Below are positions 7,801 to 17,500 of a stretch of 33,661 bases of DNA, in pieces. The position numbers and the translations under genes are program-made. The first letter of the stretch is position 1. The number at the start of each line of letters is the position of its first letter. The stretch comes from a bacterium (GTDB taxonomy: Bacteria > Electryoneota > JAOADG01), in NCBI GenBank assembly GCA_030247525.1, contig JAOTSC010000015.1, forward strand, positions 1 through 33,661, read 5' to 3'. The notes under the pieces are model-generated. The model was given only the letters and a program-made list of their open reading frames with translations. It was not told where the DNA came from and did no database searches.

Positions 7801-8730
7801 ATGAATCCACCAATCGTTCTTGACCATCTAACAAAACAGTTCTCAGCGGGCGTATTTCGGAAATCGGTGACCGCGGTACGTGAGATTTCGTTTTCTGTTC
7901 AACCCGGTGAAGTCGTCGCGTTTCTCGGTCCCAATGGCGCTGGCAAGACAACAACGATTAAGCTGTTACTCGGTCTTTTGTTACCGACATCTGGATCGGT
8001 ACGGCTATATCACTCCACACCCGAGCAGCGAAGCATTCGCAAAAACATCGGATTCATCCCTGATCATCCTTTCTTCTATCCTGCTCTTACGGGGCACCAG
8101 TTCTTACAACTTTGTGGAGTTATTAGTGGTTTACACAACAAAGAAGCGGAAAAAACTGCATCTGAATGGTTAGAAAAGGTCGGCCTAAGTAAGGACGCTG
8201 ATAAAAAGGTCGGTGAGTATTCGCGGGGAATGTTGCAACGGTTGAATTTTGCACAGGCGCTACAGCATAATCCACCACTACTAATACTCGATGAACCGGT
8301 GTTAGGACTCGATCCGATTGGACATCATGATATGATGGAGCTGTTGCAAACCGAAGCTCAAACAGGTAAGACGTTATTCTTCAGTACCCATTTGTTGAGT
8401 GATGTTTCCGGGTTCTGTTCACGGGTTCTCATCATCGATCAAGGAAGCATTTTGGTCGACACATCACCACAGGCAATATTTTCTCAACAACGCGGAAAAA
8501 TCGACGTTAGAGTTCGTTTTCCCGGTGAAACTCCCATACCGATCCTAACCATCGAAGCAATGAACAATAAGTACGGAATTGTACACTGTGTTGCTGCCGA
8601 TCAAGCACAAGTGAACGAAATTATTCAGTGGACGCAGAACAACAGCGGCGAGATTATTGAAGTCCTCGAACGTAAACAATCGTTCGAGTGTGCCGTAATC
8701 GATCAGATGAAAGGAATCGACAAATGCTGA
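7801..8730 (+). CDS. ABC transporter ATP-binding protein (NatA/NosF type)
   Basis: Protein of 309 aa, the ATPase of an ABC-2 type transporter. Walker A GPNGAGKTT starts at residue 43, the ABC signature is YSRGM (140-144) in EYSRGMLQRLNFAQAL, Walker B LLILDEP (160-166) is followed by GLDP, and the H-loop is FFSTHLLSD. At the usual Q-loop position the sequence is FIPDHP, with Asp instead of Gln, as in several NatA-like proteins. A C-terminal extension of about 90 aa after the core is typical for this subgroup. The stop overlaps the permease start (ATGCTGA), so the two are translated together. The substrate is not shown by the sequence. The start has no strong ribosome site; ATG 7801 is chosen because the domain begins at once. 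Confidence 0.92.
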   Translation: MNPPIVLDHLTKQFSAGVFRKSVTAVREISFSVQPGEVVAFLGPNGAGKTTTIKLLLGLLLPTSGSVRLYHSTPEQRSIRKNIGFIPDHPFFYPALTGHQFLQLCGVISGLHNKEAEKTASEWLEKVGLSKDADKKVGEYSRGMLQRLNFAQALQHNPPLLILDEPVLGLDPIGHHDMMELLQTEAQTGKTLFFSTHLLSDVSGFCSRVLIIDQGSILVDTSPQAIFSQQRGKIDVRVRFPGETPIPILTIEAMNNKYGIVHCVAADQAQVNEIIQWTQNNSGEIIEVLERKQSFECAVIDQMKGIDKC

Positions 8731-9521
8731 ACCGTCTTCTCGCATTTGCGAAAAATACTTTTCTCGATTCCATTCGTAATCGCATTCTCTATTCGATCGC
8801 CTTGTTCACAGTTATTCTGTTGTTTCTTGCGATTCTGGTCAGCGATTGGTCGTTAGGGGAGCGGGGAAAGATACTACTGGATATCGGGTTGGCAGGTCTG
8901 TCGATATTTACATTAGCGGTCTCGATCTTTGTTGGAATAACCTTGATTAGCGGAGAGTTAGAGCGCCATACGCTGGCAGTCATATTAGCGCGGCCGATGG
9001 CGCGATGGGAAATCATTGTAGCAAAGTTTGTTGGTTTCTTTGGCGTTATCGCAGTATTACTGATTGGAATGACGCTGTTCTTAACCGTAATACTACTAAC
9101 ATTTGGTGTTTCGCTGTATCCGCTATTTTTTGTTTCCATATTGGGAATATTGTTAGAGTCATCGGTCGTTTTGGCGATTGCGCTATTCTTCTCATCGATC
9201 ACCAAACCTACCTTGGCAGCCTTGTCGACAGTCGCTATCACGGTTTCAGCGAAAATGCTGGCAACCGTTCATCTGTATCAAACACAACAACTCGATCTCG
9301 AACATGCTACGTTTCACATACCAGCGGCGTTACAGCCGATACTAACGATGCTTTACTGGACATTGCCGGACTTGAGCCGGTTCGATTTCCGAATGTATGC
9401 GGGATATGAGCTTAACGTTCAATGGGGGATAATGTTTGGTCTAATCGGTTACACAATCGGATATGTTGTTGTTATTTTGCTGCTCACTGTTTGGCGGTTC
9501 TCCCGGGTCGACCTTAGATGA
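8724..9521 (+). CDS. ABC-2 type transporter permease (NosY-like)
   Basis: Membrane protein of 265 aa from ATG 8724, preceded by AAGGA at a proper distance; a GTG at 8688 inside the ATPase gene is a less likely start. About six hydrophobic helices are visible. The region LISGELERHTLAVILARPMARWEIIVAKFVG, within the first cytoplasmic loop after helix 2, is characteristic of NosY-like ABC-2 permeases (gene family ABC2_membrane_2/5). The first helix begins after RNRILYSIALF. Its start overlaps the ATPase stop and its own stop overlaps the next start (ATGA). A half-size permease like this would work as a dimer with the ATPase. Substrate unknown; the NosFY relatives act in copper site maturation, and the His-rich partner downstream makes a metal link worth considering. 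Confidence 0.9.
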   Translation: MLNRLLAFAKNTFLDSIRNRILYSIALFTVILLFLAILVSDWSLGERGKILLDIGLAGLSIFTLAVSIFVGITLISGELERHTLAVILARPMARWEIIVAKFVGFFGVIAVLLIGMTLFLTVILLTFGVSLYPLFFVSILGILLESSVVLAIALFFSSITKPTLAALSTVAITVSAKMLATVHLYQTQQLDLEHATFHIPAALQPILTMLYWTLPDLSRFDFRMYAGYELNVQWGIMFGLIGYTIGYVVVILLLTVWRFSRVDLR

Positions 9522-10411
9522 ACAGGAAATATTTAATATTCGTACTGGCAATTATTGGATGCTTGTTGGTTACGTTTGTAATACGTACTTACTTCGAGCA
9601 CGCCTCTCCTTACCGGAACACGAGCGATCAGATTGAAACCCTCCCTTCGTCCATATCGTTACATCTCATGTCACTCGGATATCGAACTGCTCTTGCCGAT
9701 TTTCTATGGATTCGCGCTGTTTTGTATATGGGTGCAACGATTCCGCACGATCATGACCACCAGCATCAGCATGAACATGCGAACAATCATCATGATCACG
9801 AGACTGGTCACGAGCATTCTGGATCATACTCTGAAACCGAAAACCACGTACACACCGATTCATGTCACCATGACGAAGGGTTAAACAACCAATCTTTGCC
9901 AACAGAACCGATCAACCCGCGCACCTTTAACTTTCGTTCCCTGCCGGCGCTACAGAAGTCGCTCTACAAAAACGAAAACTCAGATTACGCTCCGGCATTA
10001 TTACCTTTGTTGGAACGAATTGTCGCCCTTGACCCGTTTTTTTTTCGGGTTTACGAAAAAGGGGCAATGAAACTGGCATTCTCTTGTGGTCGTTCGGAAG
10101 AAGCATTGGTGCTGATCAATCACGGTTTGGAAGTATTCCCAAACGCCACGCGGTTGTACTACTTGAGAGGTTTGATCTTGCTGTTTTATCAAGACGACTT
10201 CGATTTTGCCGTTGCGGATTTTGTGAAGGTTATGCGGCTCAACTCCCAACAGCCGATTGAGCTGTATTCGCAAGAGGAGATGACCAGCCCGCAGTTCACC
10301 CAGTTTGTTCGTGAGATGTTGGTAAACTTTCGAAGCTACTGCCCAACTGAAGAAATGAAAGCGGAAATCGATCAAGCGATTCGCGATGTGACAAAGCGCA
10401 TTCCGATGTAA
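9518..10411 (+). CDS. Membrane-anchored TPR protein with histidine-rich segment, ABC operon partner
   Basis: Protein of 297 aa, start overlapping the permease stop as ATGA. An N-terminal membrane anchor spans residues 4-22. The motif LGYRTALADFLWIRAVLYMG (residues 53-72) and the later LDPFFFRVYEKGAMKLAF and FPNATRLYYLRGLILL belong to a family of TPR-like proteins often found next to ABC-2 transporters. Between them, residues 77-118 contain 15 histidines with Asp, Glu and one Cys (HDHDHQHQHEH, then HHDHETGHEH, then HVHTDSCHH). Such loops bind Zn, Ni or Cu in metal transport and chaperone proteins. The insert is predicted to lie outside the membrane, just after the anchor domain. What the three-gene system moves is unknown; metal handling is inference from this segment only. 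Confidence 0.85.
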   Translation: MNRKYLIFVLAIIGCLLVTFVIRTYFEHASPYRNTSDQIETLPSSISLHLMSLGYRTALADFLWIRAVLYMGATIPHDHDHQHQHEHANNHHDHETGHEHSGSYSETENHVHTDSCHHDEGLNNQSLPTEPINPRTFNFRSLPALQKSLYKNENSDYAPALLPLLERIVALDPFFFRVYEKGAMKLAFSCGRSEEALVLINHGLEVFPNATRLYYLRGLILLFYQDDFDFAVADFVKVMRLNSQQPIELYSQEEMTSPQFTQFVREMLVNFRSYCPTEEMKAEIDQAIRDVTKRIPM

Positions 10412-10666
10412 ATCAGGTCGGGCAGCAGTTTTGCAACTTTGTAACAAGCAATTTTCTTGTATGGTCGAATTCTTGTGATATGTTGCAGAATATTGAAAAA
10501 AAAGCGATATTGATTGTCTAAGTATTCATCGAATGTCAGTAGGATATTCGATCAATTCACAACTACTGTTACGGTATTTGAGTTGGGAGAGACCCCTATC
10601 TACACTCCGCTCAAGTTCGCGTTAACCGCTTGGCATTGTTACGAATATTGTGCAATTGAAATTGTC

Positions 10667-12265
10667 ATGAAACCATACCTTGCAAAGTTTGCCGAAATCT
10701 CCGAGTATCTCCGAAAGGCACGGAGAGAAGTCGCCAGCTCAGGTAACCCACTGGTGGTTTCTACGGTGCGAAATGTTACTGAACGCCTAATTTCTTTTGC
10801 CCAAACGCACAATGCTCCCGAAGTCATGATGTATGCTTCGCGGGTTGCTGCAGCATCGGAAGCAAGTTTCCTGCCGGAATTGGAAAAATTAATCCAGTCA
10901 CTGAATGCTGTTATTGCGGGACAATCGTCTGACGGGCAGAGCATTTTGGTAATCGACGACGATGAAATGACTCAGCGATTGATTGAGGCATTCCTCCAAT
11001 CGACGCATCGACGATTACATTTTGTTGACAGTTTGCGGGATGCAGATGAAGCATTGGCAAACCAGCCGTTTTCTCTAATATTACTCGATTTAATCCTCCC
11101 AGATGGCGATGGGCGTAACTATTTAGCGCGTCTAAAGCAGGAGTCGGCTACTTCCTCGATACCAGTAATAGTTCTTACTTCAAAAGAGAATGAAGCCATT
11201 CGGATGGAGTGTCTTGGCTTAGGTGCGACTGAGTATTTTGTGAAACCGTTGCAATTGCAGCCGCTCGCGATCGCAATTGAACGCAACATTGCCCGTCTTC
11301 GTCCCGCCGAGCCAATGGTAGTTGCAAGTTCACCTGTTTCGACCGAAGAGATACCAACCTCGATCGCTGTAGCTTCACCACCGCGTGAGGATCGTCGATT
11401 ACAGCGGGAGTATCGGTTAAGCAGTCGTGCTGAGTTTCAGGAGTGCTATCTTCGAGAAGTTGCTGCTGCCCGTAAAACCGGAATGCCAATCTCAATGGCA
11501 GCGATGGATATTGACGATTTCACCCAAATCACGATTGATCACGGCACTACCGGGGGCGAGGACGCAATTAGGACAGTTGCATCGCAGTTAGCGAAAGCAC
11601 TGCAGCCCGGAGAAGAGGCCGTGCGCTGGGGATTGGATGATTTTCTCGTTTTGCTGCCAGGTCTATCCATCGAAGCGGCGAAGCTGCGCATCGAGAATTG
11701 GCGCAAGAGCTTCCAGGATTTGTTAGCAACCTCCATAAATCCAATTCACATCTCAGTGGGCGTTGCGGATGTCGCAAGTACCGTTGAGTTAGCCGAAGCG
11801 ATGGGACTTGCGAAACGTTATTTGTATGCTGCCAAGCAATTAGGGAAGAATAGCATTATAGCTGGTTCAGACGAATTGGATTCGCCCAATCGTACGATAA
11901 TCATGGCAGAAGATGATGAAGTTTCGGCGGCTTTGGTGGCGCATCGTTTGAACCGGGAAGGAATCGAAGTATTCCAGTTTAGCAATGGCAGCGAAGCGTG
12001 GAATGCCGCCCAAACGACCACACCATCGCTTTTCCTGTTAGACGTGAAAATGCCGGTAATGGATGGTTTTGAGCTGTTGCAGAAAATTCGCTCCGAGCAC
12101 AGATTCGATTCTGTCCCCGTGGTGATGTTGACAGCCATCGGAAAAGAGACTGATATCGTTCACGGATTAGAGTTAGGAGCCGATGACTACATCATCAAAC
12201 CGTTCTCACCGACCGATCTTGTTGCCCGCTTGAGTCGTCTGCTGGCAAAAAAACGTGGCGAGTAA
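10667..12265 (+). CDS. Response regulator: helical N-domain, REC, degenerate GGDEF, REC
   Basis: Protein of 532 aa from ATG 10667; the frame is open to a TTG at 10514, which would add 51 residues without recognisable domain content. Order: an alpha-helical N-terminal region (1-85) that may be Hpt-like; a receiver domain (about 92-210) with acidic IDDDE, phospho-acceptor Asp141 in LLDLILPDGDG, and Lys194 in VKPL; a diguanylate-cyclase fold (about 246-400) with MDIDDFTQIT; and a second receiver (411-530) with AEDDE, Asp459 in LLDVKMPVMDG and Lys511 in IKPF. The active-site signature GGDEF is replaced by GLDDF (322-326), so cyclase activity is doubtful; it may bind GTP or act as a scaffold. No histidine kinase lies nearby. 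It converges with galE, 4 bases apart. Confidence 0.9.
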   Translation: MKPYLAKFAEISEYLRKARREVASSGNPLVVSTVRNVTERLISFAQTHNAPEVMMYASRVAAASEASFLPELEKLIQSLNAVIAGQSSDGQSILVIDDDEMTQRLIEAFLQSTHRRLHFVDSLRDADEALANQPFSLILLDLILPDGDGRNYLARLKQESATSSIPVIVLTSKENEAIRMECLGLGATEYFVKPLQLQPLAIAIERNIARLRPAEPMVVASSPVSTEEIPTSIAVASPPREDRRLQREYRLSSRAEFQECYLREVAAARKTGMPISMAAMDIDDFTQITIDHGTTGGEDAIRTVASQLAKALQPGEEAVRWGLDDFLVLLPGLSIEAAKLRIENWRKSFQDLLATSINPIHISVGVADVASTVELAEAMGLAKRYLYAAKQLGKNSIIAGSDELDSPNRTIIMAEDDEVSAALVAHRLNREGIEVFQFSNGSEAWNAAQTTTPSLFLLDVKMPVMDGFELLQKIRSEHRFDSVPVVMLTAIGKETDIVHGLELGADDYIIKPFSPTDLVARLSRLLAKKRGE

Positions 12266-12269
12266 TCGT

Positions 12270-13280
12270 TTACCTTTTCACATATCCATCGGGATTCTTC
12301 AAGTGCCACTGCCATGCGGAGTGACACGCTTCGAATAGTGAGAGTTTTCCTGACCACCCCAACACCGACTGCGCTTTCGTTGGATCAGCAACCAGAATCG
12401 CTGGGTCACCCGCCCGCCGGGCAGTCGTTTCAAATGGAATCGGTTTCCCACAAGCTTGTTCAAAGGCCGTCCGGATGTCGAAAACGCTGCCACCGATTCC
12501 ATTGCCAACATTGCACATCAACCAACCGCGATTCTTTGTTGCCCACTCCATTGCACTGATATGCGCATCGGCAAGGTCCATGATGTGGATGTAGTCACGT
12601 AAGCAGGTTCCGTCCGGTGTTGGGTAATCGGTACCGAAGACCTGCAGCTTAGCCCTCTTCCCATCAGCGATTTCTAACAAAATGGGAATGATATTTTTCG
12701 CATTCTTCTGGTCTTCGCCAATCATGCCGGATTCGTGGGCACCGATTGGATTAAAGTAGCGTAACGCAACCGACGACCAGCCGCTGCCAATTGCGAGCCA
12801 CTGCAACAGTTTTTCCGAACAATACTTAGTGTCGCCGTAGGGATTCACCGGATCAGCGGACATTTCTTCGTGTAGGGCTGGAACGACTTTGTCGCCGTAA
12901 ACTTGACAGGTCGATGAATAGACGATACGTGACACACCAGCTTCCTGCATGGCATTACACAAAACAGCAGTACCCCCCACGTTCTCCGCGAAGTAATAAG
13001 CTGCTTGAGTAACTGAATCTTCCACCGACTTTTTTCCGGCAAAGTGAATCACCGCGTCGATTTTTGAAGCTGCAAACAGCTTTCGGAGTAGCACCCGGTC
13101 AGAGATATCACCGACATACAACTCGATTTTTTTACCGGTTAGCTGCTCGATTCGATCGACCGCTTCCTTGTGACCGCTCGACAGATCGTCGAGGATGGTA
13201 ACATCGTAGCCGGTTTCCAGTAAGCGGATTGCAGTGTGGGAGCCAATGTATCCAGCCCCGCCGGTGACCAAAATGCGCAT
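12270..13280 (-). CDS. galE: UDP-glucose 4-epimerase
   Basis: Short-chain dehydrogenase-type sugar epimerase interconverting UDP-glucose and UDP-galactose for cell-surface polysaccharides and galactose metabolism. ATG 13280 follows a strong GAGGAG site; the open frame upstream to 13511 is not coding. Of 336 aa, residues 6-13 (TGGAGYIG) bind NAD, D31/D32 bind the adenosine ribose, HFAGKKSVEDS (79-89) and YSSTCQVYG (121-129) are GalE signatures, and YGDTK (148-152) contains the catalytic Tyr148 and Lys152 with Ser123/Thr124. RYFNPIGAHESGMIGED and GTCLRDYIHIMDLADAH are diagnostic for GalE. Length equals the E. coli enzyme (338). It is a single gene, convergent with the regulator at 12265 and divergent from the gene at 13479. 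Confidence 0.95.
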   Translation of the reverse strand: MRILVTGGAGYIGSHTAIRLLETGYDVTILDDLSSGHKEAVDRIEQLTGKKIELYVGDISDRVLLRKLFAASKIDAVIHFAGKKSVEDSVTQAAYYFAENVGGTAVLCNAMQEAGVSRIVYSSTCQVYGDKVVPALHEEMSADPVNPYGDTKYCSEKLLQWLAIGSGWSSVALRYFNPIGAHESGMIGEDQKNAKNIIPILLEIADGKRAKLQVFGTDYPTPDGTCLRDYIHIMDLADAHISAMEWATKNRGWLMCNVGNGIGGSVFDIRTAFEQACGKPIPFETTARRAGDPAILVADPTKAQSVLGWSGKLSLFEACHSAWQWHLKNPDGYVKR

Positions 13281-13478
13281 GATTCTCCTCAGAGGTTCGG
13301 GTGTGATAACAAAGTAATACATCGGTATAAGGAGGCAAAATTTGTTGTATTGCTGTCTGGTATCTGTAGTGAATTCCGCAATATTGATGAACCCTTTTAC
13401 TCGAAATGTTATCTTTGGTTTTGCAGAAAAGCGTTTCCTGTAATACGTTCGGAAATATTGGATGCAACGGGAATAGGG

Positions 13479-14501
13479 ATGAACGACACTAATAGGATAG
13501 AGATCGATCAAGACAGTTGCTCAATTGCTGGAATTGTTGTGCAGAAACATTTCAAGAGGATCGTTGGTGACCGCTGGACGTTATGCACTACAATGCTCCT
13601 GTTGCTTCTGGTGGTGGAACGGAACGTTTTGGCGACAGAGAATCCGATTGAGTCGCTGATTCAGGCGGAACGTTCGTTTTCTGCCATGTCTGAGAGAGCA
13701 GGAGTCAGCCAGTCTTTTCAACACTGGTTTGCTGATAGCTGCATCGTTTTACGGCCGCACCCAACCAATGGAAAGAATTGGTACAAAGACCGCGAGATTC
13801 CGGTTCATTTGAGTTGGGAACCGAATGTCACTGGAGTTTCAGTGAGCGGTGAATTCGGATATTCTTCGGGACCTTGGCTCATGAAAAAGTCGGCTTTTGA
13901 TACCGTTGTTACCGCTCGTGGGCACTTTGTTTCGATTTGGAAAAAAACGACAAACGGGGAGTGGCAGGTCGCATTTGATCATGGAATTTCCTACGAATCT
14001 CCATTCGATGCAGTGCCACTGATGAAAATCGTGTCACCGAAAATTATAGATTCACTTTCGCAACAGAAGCGGCTACCCCAACATTCTGCGAGGCTCGATT
14101 CGCTGCTAAAGCGGGATCGTCAGTTTCATGAGTTACTTCGATCAAAAGGCACTGTTTTTGCCTATGAAAATGCCACGGCGAGAAAAGTCTTGATGTTGCG
14201 GGAAGGTTTTACCCCGGTGTATAGTTACATGCTTGCCGAACAATTTATGCGCAAGTATGGTGTGATGTCTTCGCTAACACCGCTTGGCGGCGATGTTGCA
14301 GAATCCGACGACTTGGGTTACACCTATGGAAAACTGCACTATAAGCCGCGCAAAGAAAGCGATTCGCTTGCCGGTGACTACTATTACTTGCGAGTTTGGC
14401 AGCGCAACCACCAATGGCGGTGGCAAATCGTGTTAGAAATTGCAACGCCGATTCCACCAGAGAGAATTGAATCTTCTTCACACCCATCGGAGTCAAAATG
14501 A
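13479..14501 (+). CDS. Exported protein with two NTF2-like (DUF4440-type) domains
   Basis: Protein of 340 aa if started at ATG 13479 (GGGA just upstream). GTG 13539 or ATG 13593 would give a more compact signal peptide: basic KHFKR, hydrophobic LCTTMLLLLLVV, likely cleavage after NVLA. The frame is also open further upstream across the galE promoter, which I take as chance. The mature protein has two NTF2-like units. The first (AERSFSAMSERAGVSQSFQHW, WEPNVTGVSVSGEFGYSSGPW, GHFVSIWKKTTNGEWQVAFDHG) is typical of DUF4440/SnoaL-like domains. The second is weaker (RDRQFHELLRSKGTVFAYENA, DDLGYTYGK, YYYLRVWQRNHQWRWQIVLE). No catalytic function can be deduced. Its TGA overlaps the ATG of the M16 peptidase gene (ATGA), so the two products probably work together in the periplasm. 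Confidence 0.82.
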   Translation: MNDTNRIEIDQDSCSIAGIVVQKHFKRIVGDRWTLCTTMLLLLLVVERNVLATENPIESLIQAERSFSAMSERAGVSQSFQHWFADSCIVLRPHPTNGKNWYKDREIPVHLSWEPNVTGVSVSGEFGYSSGPWLMKKSAFDTVVTARGHFVSIWKKTTNGEWQVAFDHGISYESPFDAVPLMKIVSPKIIDSLSQQKRLPQHSARLDSLLKRDRQFHELLRSKGTVFAYENATARKVLMLREGFTPVYSYMLAEQFMRKYGVMSSLTPLGGDVAESDDLGYTYGKLHYKPRKESDSLAGDYYYLRVWQRNHQWRWQIVLEIATPIPPERIESSSHPSESK

Positions 14502-17500
14502 AATACTCAATTCGCAATGTGTTTCTTGGATTGTTCATCAGTTCGCTCGCCGGAATTTCCTTTGCGAACGAATTCGATGGTTTGAAACCGGATGGGGAAG
14601 TTGCCGGATTTCGACCAGTGGCAGTGTATGAAAATGCCAACGACGCTCCAATGGGTGCGCGTTTTCAATCGGTGCGCCACGGCTTTATCATCGATTTACT
14701 TCGCATCGAATCAGTACCACAAGGTTTCTTCTGGGTGAAGTCGCCACCGAAGTGGGACAAGGGCGAACCTCATACCTGCGAACACTTGTTGTTGGGTAAA
14801 GGGAATCGCGGAAAAGCGGTTGCTGCTTTGGAAGACATGGCGCTTGGCAGCAGCAGCGCTTACACTGAGCAGTTGTACACTGCCTATCACTTTAACACGG
14901 TGGCTGGTACCGAGACCTATTACAAATTATTCGAAGAAAAATTAATGGCGCTGCTTCATCCCGATTTTACCGATGAAGAGGTGCGACGCGAAGTGTGCCA
15001 TGTTGGAGTAGTCATCGATCCGAAAACCGGAAAACGATCCCTTGAGGAAAAGGGGACGGTCTACACGGAAATGGTCAGTGGGTACGAAAAACCGTGGTCC
15101 TATCTCTGGAACGTGATGGATGATATTGTCTATGGCGACACCCATCCCGTTGCGAATGTTTCAGGGGGAGAACCAGCGGCGATACGCACGATGACGCCAC
15201 AGGATATGCGTGAATTTCATCGTGAGTTTTACCATCTCTCAAATATGGGAATCATCGTCGCTTTACCGGAGAACATTCCGCTACAGGATGCGTTGCGAAA
15301 ATTCTCGGAGATATTGGATCGATGTCAAACCGGTACCGATTCTTCTCCGCATCCCGGAATGAGTGGTTTCGATTTGCCGCCGCCGCAACCGATGTTGCCA
15401 GAAGGGTCGATTAAGATTGTGGATTACCCCAGCGACAATCCGCAGGATCAATGCGACATGTTACTCTCGTGGCCCGCCCAATTGACATACACCGCTCAAG
15501 ACGAGCTGTTGCTCAATTTGTTTCTCGGTGCGTTTGCCAGTGGTTCCACATCAAATTTATACGCCTTATTAATCGACTCGAAAACCCAATCGCTCGATTT
15601 AGAAGCGACCTCGGTGTATGGTAGCAGCAGCCGTTACTTGGGACATCCCATTCGCATCAATGTTGGTGGAATGCCACCATCGTCGGTTACCGATGCGAAG
15701 ATTCGGGCAACCCGCAGTGCCATTATTAAAGAGCTGCAGAAAGTAGCTGATTTACCTGATAATTCTCCTGAGGTTAAGAAGTTTAACGAGCAAGCGTTAA
15801 GCTTGTTGACAAGCACGAAGAAATACTACGAAGACATTCTGAATAAACCCCCGATGTTTGGTTTCCGTGGCGGTCCCGGCGGTACATGGCAGCACAATCT
15901 CAATTGGTTAGAGCATGAACCCGGCTTCCGGAAATCGTTGGTTTGGAAAAAGCAAATCGCATTTGCCGACTCACTTCTGCGTACTGGGAAAAATGTTTGG
16001 AAAGGCTACATCCAGAATTGGAAGCTGCTCTCGACACAACCGTTTGTCGTGGCGAATCAACCATCACCCGCAGTGATGCAAAAGATGATTGATGACAAGT
16101 CATACCGGATTGCTGGATACATCGAGCAATACAAAACCAAGTACAATGTGAAGACCGCAGAAGAAGCGATACTCGCTTATGAGAAAGAGTTCGATTCCAA
16201 CACGAAGCAACTGGAAACCACCTATGCACAGCAGGCGATGCCGAAGTTCATCGAGAATCCCCCGCTAACGTTAGACGATCCACTTAGATTCGATTCAATG
16301 AAACTGCAAAATGGCTCACCACTTGTTGCATCGACTTTCGAGAATATGACTTCGGCAACGATTGGCGTCGCATTTAATCTGAAAGCAATCCCTGAATCAT
16401 TACTGGTGTATGTTCCATTCCTACCCTCGCTGATAACCGATATCGGCGTTTATGAGAATGGAAAACCGGTAACTCACAAGGAAATGAATACTCGATTGCG
16501 ATCCGAGGTGCTCAACTATTACGCTGACTTCGATCATGGCGTTGTAACTGGTCGTTCTGAGTTCATAGTCCGGGCAGCTGGAGCGAACCATAACGAAATG
16601 ATCAACGGATTACAGTGGATGACGAACTCACTGTATTCCCCTTACTTGGCGCTTGAGAATCTCTCACGTATACAAGATGTAATTGACCAAATACTGAGTT
16701 ACTACCGATCGACAATGAAGGGTGGCGAGGAAGGGTGGGTCGATATGCCTGCCGACGCTTACCGGTTCCAAACCGATCCGGTGTACCTTGCGACCGATTG
16801 TTTTCTCACCAAGACCCATTTGATGCAACGGTTGCGTTGGCAATTGACTACTGCCGGCAGTAGTGCGGAACAAAAAGTCATCAATGAATTTCTTGCCAAG
16901 TTAGCCAAAACCGGTGCTACCAAACCGCGTAGTGATTTGATAAAGTGGGTGAATGAGCAACCAATTCCGGAGCAATCAGACGTAACGAAAACCGTCTGTA
17001 AACGAATTGTCGCAGAGCTGTTAGCGACGTTGTCGGAGATTCCCGATGCAAACCTTGCGCAAGATTGGAAGTATCTCTGCAGCGAGATCGAAGCCGATTT
17101 AGCAGTAACGCCGACTGTCGCGATGAATCGAATGAAGGCAACCCTTACATTGCTGACCCATTCCGATAACACGCGCTTCTATCTGATTTCGAATTCGGGA
17201 GAACGTGCTGCAATTATGCCGACGCTTGAGTCGTTTGCGAAAAAGCTCTCGTCGGAGAAAACCAGTGTGCAGAATTTCGCGACAATTCGACGGATCGATC
17301 AACGGTTGGCATCTCGTCATTCGGGGATGATGACACCGGTGTATGTCGGATTAGTAAACGACAATACCCGGAGTGGTGTATTGCTGTTCTCCGCAAAGAA
17401 TGCCGAACCTTATGATGTAACCTCCGAAAAAATGCTGGACGCATTGGCAGGGAATCTTTATAGCGGCGGTGCTGGACATGGTTTGTTTATGCGGACATGG

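Noticed and set aside
10514-10666. TTG start giving a 583-aa regulator
   Set aside because: Not excluded, but the extra 51 residues show no domain and contain an unusual composition; ATG 10667 starts right before the helical domain.
13236-13478. Long upstream extension of the NTF2-like gene into galE antisense
   Set aside because: It has no signal peptide or domain and covers the galE start; better starts exist at 13479 or later.
13281-13511. N-terminal extension of GalE
   Set aside because: The Rossmann strand MRILVTGGAGYIGSH begins at 13280 after a strong ribosome site.
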